A DNA stretch of 10,744 nucleotides from Vibrio sp. (GTDB lineage Bacteria; Pseudomonadota; Gammaproteobacteria; Enterobacterales; Vibrionaceae), in NCBI GenBank assembly GCA_007124475.1, contig SLFB01000008.1, positions 1 to 10,744 of the forward strand, given 5' to 3'. A model generated the notes under the pieces. The model was given only the letters and a program-made list of their open reading frames with translations. It was not told the DNA's origin and ran no database searches. The translations under genes and the position numbers were made by a program. Shown piece by piece: positions 5,974 to 10,744 of this stretch (its first letter is position 1; each line of letters starts with the position of its first letter).

Positions 5974-7608
5974 ATGAGTGAAGCCGAGGCTCGTCCATCG
6001 AACTTCATTCGCCAAATCATTGATAAAGATTTAGCGGATGGTAAACACACTAGCGTACAAACTCGTTTTCCACCAGAGCCGAATGGTTATCTGCATATTG
6101 GTCATGCAAAATCGATCTGTCTGAATTTTGGTATTGCTCAAGACTATCAAGGCCAGTGTAATCTTCGTTTTGATGACACTAACCCTGAAAAAGAAGATCT
6201 AGAGTACGTTGAATCGATTAAAAAAGATGTCAATTGGCTTGGTTTTGAGTGGTCTGGTCAGGTTCGTTATTCATCAGATTATTTTGACCAACTGTATCAA
6301 TACGCGGTTGAACTGATCAATAAGGGGCTAGCTTATGTTGAGGAGCTAAGCCCAGACCAGATTCGCGAGTACCGTGGCACATTAACCCAAGCGGGAAAAA
6401 ATAGCCCGTATCGCGACCGTCCAGTAGAAGAAAATTTAGACCTATTTGAAAAAATGCGAGCGGGTAAATTTGCTGAAGGTCAAGTTTGTTTGCGTGCGAA
6501 AATCGATATGGCATCATCATTCATGGTGATGCGTGACCCAGTATTGTATCGTGTACGTTTTGCGCAACACCACCAAACGGGTGACAAGTGGTGCATCTAT
6601 CCAATGTATGATTTCACTCATTGTATCTCTGATGCTCTTGAGGGAATTACTCACTCGTTATGTACACTGGAATTCCAAGATAACCGTCGTTTATACGATT
6701 GGGTATTGGATAATATTACTATTGATTGCCATCCAAGACAGTATGAATTTAGCCGTCTAAATTTAGAATATACTGTGATGTCAAAGCGTAAGCTGAATCA
6801 ATTAGTCACAGAAAAGCTGGTGCAAGGCTGGGATGACCCTCGAATGCCAACCATTTCTGGTTTACGTCGTCGTGGTTTTACTTCTGCTTCTATTCGTGAG
6901 TTTTGTAAACGTATCGGCGTAACTAAACAAGATAATATGATTGAGTTTAGCTCACTTGAATCTTGCATTCGTGATGATCTCAATGAAAACGCGCCTCGTG
7001 CAATGGCGGTATTGGATCCAGTGAAAGTAGTGATTGAAAATTTTGCACCCGATACTGTTGAAGCGCTGACAATTGCCAACCACCCTAACAAGCCAGAGAT
7101 GGGTGAGCGTGAAGATTTCCGTGAAGAGGCAAACAAAAAATACAAGCGTCTGGTATTGGGCAAAGAAGTACGATTACGCGGTGCTTACATTATTAAAGCT
7201 GAGCGGGTTGAAAAAGATCAACAAGGTAATATAACCACTATTTACTGTACATACGACTCAGAAACGCTGGGTAAAAACCCTGCTGATGGTCGTAAAGTAA
7301 AAGGGGTAATTCATTGGGTGTCTGCCGCTAAAGGTCTTCCAGCACAAATCCGTTTATACGATCGCTTGTTTACCGTACCGAATCCTGCCGCGGCAGATGA
7401 TTTTGCGGCAACAATTAACCCTGATTCGTTGATCATCATGCAGGGGTTTGTTGAGCCGAGTCTTAATACAGCTAAGCCTGAATTTGGTTATCAATTTGAG
7501 CGGATGGGATATTTCTGTGCAGATAACAAGGATTCTCAACCTGGTGCACTTGTTTTCAACCGCACGGTTGGTTTAAGAGATACTTGGGCTAAAATCAGTC
7601 AAGATTAA
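5974..7608 (+). CDS. glnS: Glutaminyl-tRNA synthetase, with a short internal deletion in the anticodon-binding region
   Basis: GlnRS attaches glutamine to tRNA-Gln in the cytoplasm. GAGG (5962-5965) stands 8 nt before the ATG, and the N-terminus MSEAEARPSNFIRQIID is that of the family. The Rossmann-fold class I catalytic domain shows the HIGH motif (41-44, in PNGYLHIGHAKS) and the KMSKS equivalent MSKRK (269-273). The acceptor-binding region includes REYRGTLTQ and DFTHCISDALEGITHSLCTLE. The C-terminal beta-barrels begin near residue 340. The protein is 544 residues against about 554 in E. coli. The shortfall maps to one place: after HPNKPEMG (370-377) the sequence runs ERE-DFREEANK. E. coli and, as I recall it, V. 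cholerae have about 12 further residues there, including a conserved VPF...WI segment. Everything else is collinear, so the gene is intact in frame but missing a strand of the barrel, or the sequence has an error. Ser replaces Pro in the usual DMASPF motif. Confidence 0.95.
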   Translation: MSEAEARPSNFIRQIIDKDLADGKHTSVQTRFPPEPNGYLHIGHAKSICLNFGIAQDYQGQCNLRFDDTNPEKEDLEYVESIKKDVNWLGFEWSGQVRYSSDYFDQLYQYAVELINKGLAYVEELSPDQIREYRGTLTQAGKNSPYRDRPVEENLDLFEKMRAGKFAEGQVCLRAKIDMASSFMVMRDPVLYRVRFAQHHQTGDKWCIYPMYDFTHCISDALEGITHSLCTLEFQDNRRLYDWVLDNITIDCHPRQYEFSRLNLEYTVMSKRKLNQLVTEKLVQGWDDPRMPTISGLRRRGFTSASIREFCKRIGVTKQDNMIEFSSLESCIRDDLNENAPRAMAVLDPVKVVIENFAPDTVEALTIANHPNKPEMGEREDFREEANKKYKRLVLGKEVRLRGAYIIKAERVEKDQQGNITTIYCTYDSETLGKNPADGRKVKGVIHWVSAAKGLPAQIRLYDRLFTVPNPAAADDFAATINPDSLIIMQGFVEPSLNTAKPEFGYQFERMGYFCADNKDSQPGALVFNRTVGLRDTWAKISQD

Positions 7609-7629
7609 ACCATCGATCACTGCAATCTT

Positions 7630-7657
7630 AAGCCAACCAATTTAGGTTGGCTTTTTT
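7630..7657 (+). terminator. Rho-independent terminator of glnS
   Basis: AAGCCAACC (7630-7638) and GGTTGGCTT (7645-7653) pair perfectly around a 6-nt loop and lead into a run of six T (7652-7657). It lies 21 bp past the glnS stop, so the following gene should have its own promoter. Confidence 0.88.
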
Positions 7658-7677
7658 ATATGACAGCGTGCTGATTG

Positions 7678-7701
7678 GCCACTCATGCTTGGTTGAGTGG
7701 C
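7678..7701 (+). repeat. Second hairpin downstream of glnS
   Basis: GCCACTCA (7678-7685) and TGAGTGGC (7694-7701) pair perfectly around an 8-nt loop. No T-run follows on either strand, so this is not a standard terminator. It may stabilise the 3' end of read-through RNA or be a repeat remnant. Confidence 0.5.
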
Positions 7702-7864
7702 TGTGATTCTTATTATCAAATCACCGTTGAACAAGCTATTTATGTGAGATTTTTGCGATTATTGTAACTAAGGCACATTTTTTGTATTACTGCCTATAGT
7801 TTTAATATGTTATTCCGATATATTTAACGAGTTATTGTAATCTGGCTAAAGTTAAATCTGCAGC

Positions 7865-7920
7865 AGCGTTGAGGTATCCCCTCTTGAGTGTTACTAAAAA
7901 GATCCAGTTGGCTCAACGCT
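7865..7920. repeat. Inverted repeat in the leader of the polar landmark gene
   Basis: AGCGTTGAG (7865-7873) and CTCAACGCT (7912-7920) are perfect 9-bp complements around a 38-nt loop. The structure ends 67 bp before the start codon. It could fold in the mRNA leader or be a two-half operator. I know of no matching riboswitch class. Confidence 0.4.
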
Positions 7921-7987
7921 TGCCTTCTGACTGCAGAGCTAAATTTGGTTGGTTATATTCATTTTCAAGCAAAGAGCTGATCCTTGT

Positions 7988-10744
7988 ATGTATCATTTTA
8001 TTAAGCGATGGCTGTTACTCATCACAATAGCGGCTGTGACCCAGGTTTCTACTGTTAATGCAGAAGTTATCCGTCTTATTGGCCCTAGTGGTGAAGAGCA
8101 AAACGCGCCAAATTTTAGTCGAGAGATTGTGCGACAATCGCCCGATGCAGCTCAACCGTCACGGTTTTATGGTCCAACGTCAGAGCAAGAAACGCTGTGG
8201 TCAATTGCGACTCAGTTACGACCATCTTCGGATGTTTCTGTTCAGCAAACCTTACTCGCTATTTATCGCTTGAATCCACAAGCTTTTGAAAATCAGAATC
8301 TGCATAGTTTGATCCCTGGTAGTACATTACGCATCCCATCAAGACAGCAAATCACTCGCTCTAGCACAGAGGAGGCCGTCAATATTATGACGGCGCATCA
8401 AGCCCGTTTAGTGCCTGATACCCTACCTGTTGCACAAATTCAGGCTCCTATAGTGCAAGCCCCAGAGCAACCAACGCTTGCTCAGCAACCTGAAGCTGTT
8501 ATTGAACCGCCAGTTGAAACCGCAACGCCAATACCTGAACCCGTGCCGGAACCGGTTGATGTCAATACTTCCCTGCGTGCTGCTGAAGTGACACAAACTG
8601 AATTGATGGCATTGGAAGAGAAGAATCACCAAATGCGCCTACTGCTGGCACAAATGCAATCTCAGGTGAGTGAATTAAAGCATGAGCTAGATGAAGGCAG
8701 TCGTATTCGAGCTGAAGTTGAGCGTTTACTGGCAGAGCAAGCTCGTCCTCAAACAGAGGTGAAACCTAATATTTCTAGCTTCGAGCAGCTGTTATCAAAA
8801 ACGTGGTTTGTTGGATTGTTAGCATTAATACCGGGATTAATCATAGGTGGTGCAGTTCTGTATTTCCTAAATCGCCGTAAATCAGCTGAGCAGTCGGATC
8901 CAGAATCTGCGAATACTCAAGACGTTGCCCCTGTATTGAATCCAGAGCAGCAAACTATTCAAGATGATGAAGACCTCCTGAGTGATGATGATATCATTAT
9001 TGATGATGATTTATTCGGTGAGTCTGAGCCCAAAGAGGAGCTCTACGGTGATGATATGGGCGATGAAGATGTGTTTGCATCGCTTGATGATACCGAGTTG
9101 AATTTAGGTGATGATGAAGATGATCCATTTGCTGGCATTGACGATGATGGTGATTTAGATGCTAATTTTACAGAATCATTGGAAAATGAAATTGATCAGA
9201 TAGAGCAACTTGAGTCTGAACAGAACAATACAGATCAAGAGGAAACAGAACCACTCTCTCAAGATGAAATGAATGCTTTATTGGAAGGTGAAGATGATTT
9301 ATTGACAGACGGTGGGCTTGACCAATCAATGCTTGATGATCTTCTGATGGAAGAGGATATTGTAGACGAAGACTTAAATTCTGAACCAGAATCTACTCTT
9401 GATGAAAGGTTAGAAGCGGCTGATCAGCAAAATCAGGTAGAACAATCATCAAGTGAAATATCTGATGAGCAATTGCTTGCTGATATTGATGATCAGGATC
9501 TAGACCTTTCTCTTGATGATAGTACTGAATCGCTCGATGAATTATTAGATGCAAATCAATCTGATAATCAAGGCTCGGGCAGTGAAGAAGATCCTGAACC
9601 CGATGCTATCTTTGATGAAGAGTTAGACTCTTTACTGCAAGAGTCAGATTCAGGAGAAGAAGCAGGCCTTGAACCCGATGCGATCTTTGATCAAGAGTTA
9701 GACTCTTTACTGCAAGAGTCAGACTCAGGAGAAGAAGCAGGTCTTGAACCCGATGCGATTTTTGATCAAGAGTTAGACTCTTTACTGCAAGAGTCAGACT
9801 CAGGAGAAGAAGCGGGTCTTGAACCCGATGCGATTTTTGATCAAGAGTTAGACTCTTTACTGCAAGAGTCAGATTCAGGAGAAGAAGCGGGTCTTGAACC
9901 CGATGGGATGGTTGATGAAGAGTTAGACTCTTTACTGCAAGAGTCAGATTCAGAAGATGCAGCGGCTCTCGAGCCCGATGGGATGGTTGATGAAGAGTTA
10001 GACTCTTTAGCGCAAGAGCCAGATTCAGAAGATGCAGCGGGTCTTGAACCCGATGCGATGGTTGATGAAGAGTTAGACTCTTTAGCGCAAGAGCCAGATT
10101 CAGAAGATGCAGCGGCTCTCGAGCCCGATGGGATGGTTGATGAAGAGTTAGACTCTTTAGCGCAAGAGTCAGACTCAGAAGATGCAGCGGCTCTCGAGCC
10201 CGATGGGATAGTTGATGAAGAGTTAGACTCTTTAGCGCAAGAGTCAGACTCAGAAGATACAGCGGGTCTTGAGCCCGATGGGATAGTTGATGAAGAGTTA
10301 GACTCTTTAGCCCAAGAGCCAGATTCAGAAGATGCAGCGGGTCTCGATCAGAGTGAACCTATTAAAGAAGAAGACCCTGAAATTCAGCCATTTGATAGTA
10401 ACGATTTTAAAGACGATTTATTAAATGCCATCCCCGAAAAAGACCCGCTTCTTGATGATGGCGAGGTAGAAGAAAATCAACCCTCATTAGCAAATGATAA
10501 TTTCGATTTTAATCCTCAAATTGAGGGCGTTGATAGTGTTAAAAATGAACCGATTGCTAATGAATTCGGTATACCGCAAGATGATGACTGGCTGATTGAT
10601 GATATAGATCAAGACGCGCTGGTCGATAGCTTGGCCCAAGAAAGCGAATCAGAATTAGCAGCGCCGCAGCCGGACGCAGAGCCAGAGCCAGCAGAAACCT
10701 TAGATAGCCCAGTATCAGAAGCAGAAGTTTCAGAGCCAGAAGTC
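7988..10744 (+). CDS. hubP: HubP/FimV-family polar landmark protein (5' part; C-terminus outside window)
   Basis: HubP-type proteins mark the cell pole in Vibrio, recruiting ParA1 (chromosome origin), FlhG (flagellum) and ParC (chemotaxis); FimV is the Pseudomonas counterpart. The frame runs 919 codons without a stop. Residues 1-25 are a signal peptide ending VNA-E. A periplasmic LysM-like region spans 58-118 (SRFYGPTSEQETLWSIA to LRIPS). A Pro/Glu-rich linker leads to a coiled coil (about 203-251) and one membrane span (about 273-293, stopped by NRRK). The cytoplasmic part from about 298 is extremely acidic and probably disordered. It contains ten 25-residue tandem repeats (537-786). The FimV C-terminal domain should lie beyond the window. 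In V. cholerae hubP (VC0998) also follows glnS. The ATG at 7988 is the first in the frame after a TAA at 7940-7942; only a weak Shine-Dalgarno (AAGAG, about 12 nt away) precedes it. Confidence 0.9.
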   Translation, partial: MYHFIKRWLLLITIAAVTQVSTVNAEVIRLIGPSGEEQNAPNFSREIVRQSPDAAQPSRFYGPTSEQETLWSIATQLRPSSDVSVQQTLLAIYRLNPQAFENQNLHSLIPGSTLRIPSRQQITRSSTEEAVNIMTAHQARLVPDTLPVAQIQAPIVQAPEQPTLAQQPEAVIEPPVETATPIPEPVPEPVDVNTSLRAAEVTQTELMALEEKNHQMRLLLAQMQSQVSELKHELDEGSRIRAEVERLLAEQARPQTEVKPNISSFEQLLSKTWFVGLLALIPGLIIGGAVLYFLNRRKSAEQSDPESANTQDVAPVLNPEQQTIQDDEDLLSDDDIIIDDDLFGESEPKEELYGDDMGDEDVFASLDDTELNLGDDEDDPFAGIDDDGDLDANFTESLENEIDQIEQLESEQNNTDQEETEPLSQDEMNALLEGEDDLLTDGGLDQSMLDDLLMEEDIVDEDLNSEPESTLDERLEAADQQNQVEQSSSEISDEQLLADIDDQDLDLSLDDSTESLDELLDANQSDNQGSGSEEDPEPDAIFDEELDSLLQESDSGEEAGLEPDAIFDQELDSLLQESDSGEEAGLEPDAIFDQELDSLLQESDSGEEAGLEPDAIFDQELDSLLQESDSGEEAGLEPDGMVDEELDSLLQESDSEDAAALEPDGMVDEELDSLAQEPDSEDAAGLEPDAMVDEELDSLAQEPDSEDAAALEPDGMVDEELDSLAQESDSEDAAALEPDGIVDEELDSLAQESDSEDTAGLEPDGIVDEELDSLAQEPDSEDAAGLDQSEPIKEEDPEIQPFDSNDFKDDLLNAIPEKDPLLDDGEVEENQPSLANDNFDFNPQIEGVDSVKNEPIANEFGIPQDDDWLIDDIDQDALVDSLAQESESELAAPQPDAEPEPAETLDSPVSEAEVSEPEV
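9596..10345 (+). repeat. Ten tandem 75-bp units in the polar landmark gene
   Basis: Units begin at 9596, 9671, 9746, 9821, 9896, 9971, 10046, 10121, 10196 and 10271. All are exactly 75 bp and in frame (25 residues). Units 1-4 (type A) encode EPDAIFDQELDSLLQE then SDSGEEAGL, with Glu for the first Gln in unit 1. Units 6-10 (type B) encode EPDGMVDEELDSLAQE then S/P-DSEDAAAL or a close variant. Unit 5 has a type B start and end with the type A centre LLQES. Units 2 and 3 differ at only 2 of 75 bases. ELDSL is invariant. A diverged extra copy lies near 10608-10659. Confidence 0.95.
10606..10659 (+). repeat. Diverged outlying copy of the landmark-protein repeat
   Basis: This stretch encodes DQDALVDSLAQESESELA, which aligns with DEELDSLAQESDSEDAA of the type B units. 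Its codons differ from theirs (for example GATAGCTTGGCC against GACTCTTTAGCG). It therefore looks like an older copy, left out of the homogenisation of the main array. Confidence 0.5.

Larger units (their letters stand above)
7609..7987. other. Intergenic region between glnS and the polar landmark gene
   Basis: These 379 bp hold the glnS terminator, a second hairpin just after it, an AT-rich stretch of about 130 bp (7720-7850) that probably contains the promoter of the next gene, and a 9-bp inverted repeat at 7865-7920. No RNA gene or coding region was recognised. No promoter could be assigned with confidence. Confidence 0.65.

Noticed and set aside
5853..6050. Minus-strand small gene upstream of glnS
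   Set aside because: It overlaps the glnS start region antisense, has no Shine-Dalgarno of note, and shows no recognisable domain.
6798..7163. 121-codon minus-strand open frame
   Set aside because: It is antisense to glnS, whose protein is conserved throughout; the open frame is a by-product of codon usage.
7865..7920. Riboswitch or small RNA gene
   Set aside because: There is a single 9-bp stem with a large loop and no motif of a known riboswitch; it was kept only as an inverted repeat.
8058..8273. 71-codon plus-strand open frame
   Set aside because: It lies in another frame inside the LysM-like part of the landmark gene, which has the clear family match.
9596..10345. CRISPR-like or satellite array
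   Set aside because: The units are contiguous without spacers, exactly 75 bp, and in frame within a long open reading frame encoding an acidic repeat typical of HubP-type proteins.

Overview
The window is a chromosomal housekeeping region of a gammaproteobacterium, almost certainly a member of the Vibrionaceae. Reading left to right it holds asnB (minus strand, cut by the left edge), nagC and nagA (minus), nagE (plus), glnS (plus) and a hubP/fimV-type polar landmark gene (plus, cut by the right edge). From memory this matches the Vibrio cholerae order around VC0991 to VC0998. It also matches the E. coli asnB-umpH-nagC-nagA-nagB / nagE-glnS block, but with umpH (nagD) and nagB missing. No tRNA, rRNA, CRISPR array, prophage or insertion sequence was seen.

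The centre is an amino-sugar regulon. NagE imports and phosphorylates N-acetylglucosamine, NagA deacetylates the product, and NagC is the GlcNAc-6-P-responsive repressor. nagA and nagC overlap by one base (TAATG) and run away from nagE. The divergent nagA/nagE gap holds two NagC-like operators about 95 bp apart with a CRP-like site between them, which is the arrangement of the E. coli nagE-nagB repression loop. NagE has only IIC and IIB domains, so it needs an outside IIA, probably IIA-Glc. glnS follows behind a strong nagE terminator, and the landmark gene follows glnS behind another terminator.

The region is mostly ordinary. Four things deserve a second look. (1) The landmark gene carries ten in-phase 75-bp (25-residue) tandem repeats, highly similar at the DNA level, in two types with mosaic units, and each unit holds a small potential hairpin. 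(2) GlnRS lacks about 12 residues in its beta-barrel domain, in frame, at a point that looks like a deletion between two copies of Glu-Arg-Glu. (3) AsnB residues 332-336 are five lysines encoded by a 16-base homopolymer where the family has Leu-Met-Ser-Arg-Lys; length and frame are kept, which looks like a sequence artefact. (4) The NagC/CRP control region is conserved although nagB is not at this locus. Diverged copies of a dispersed intergenic repeat, built around CTTCAAGT and GGGTATA, occur in three gaps. I found no convincing undescribed system.
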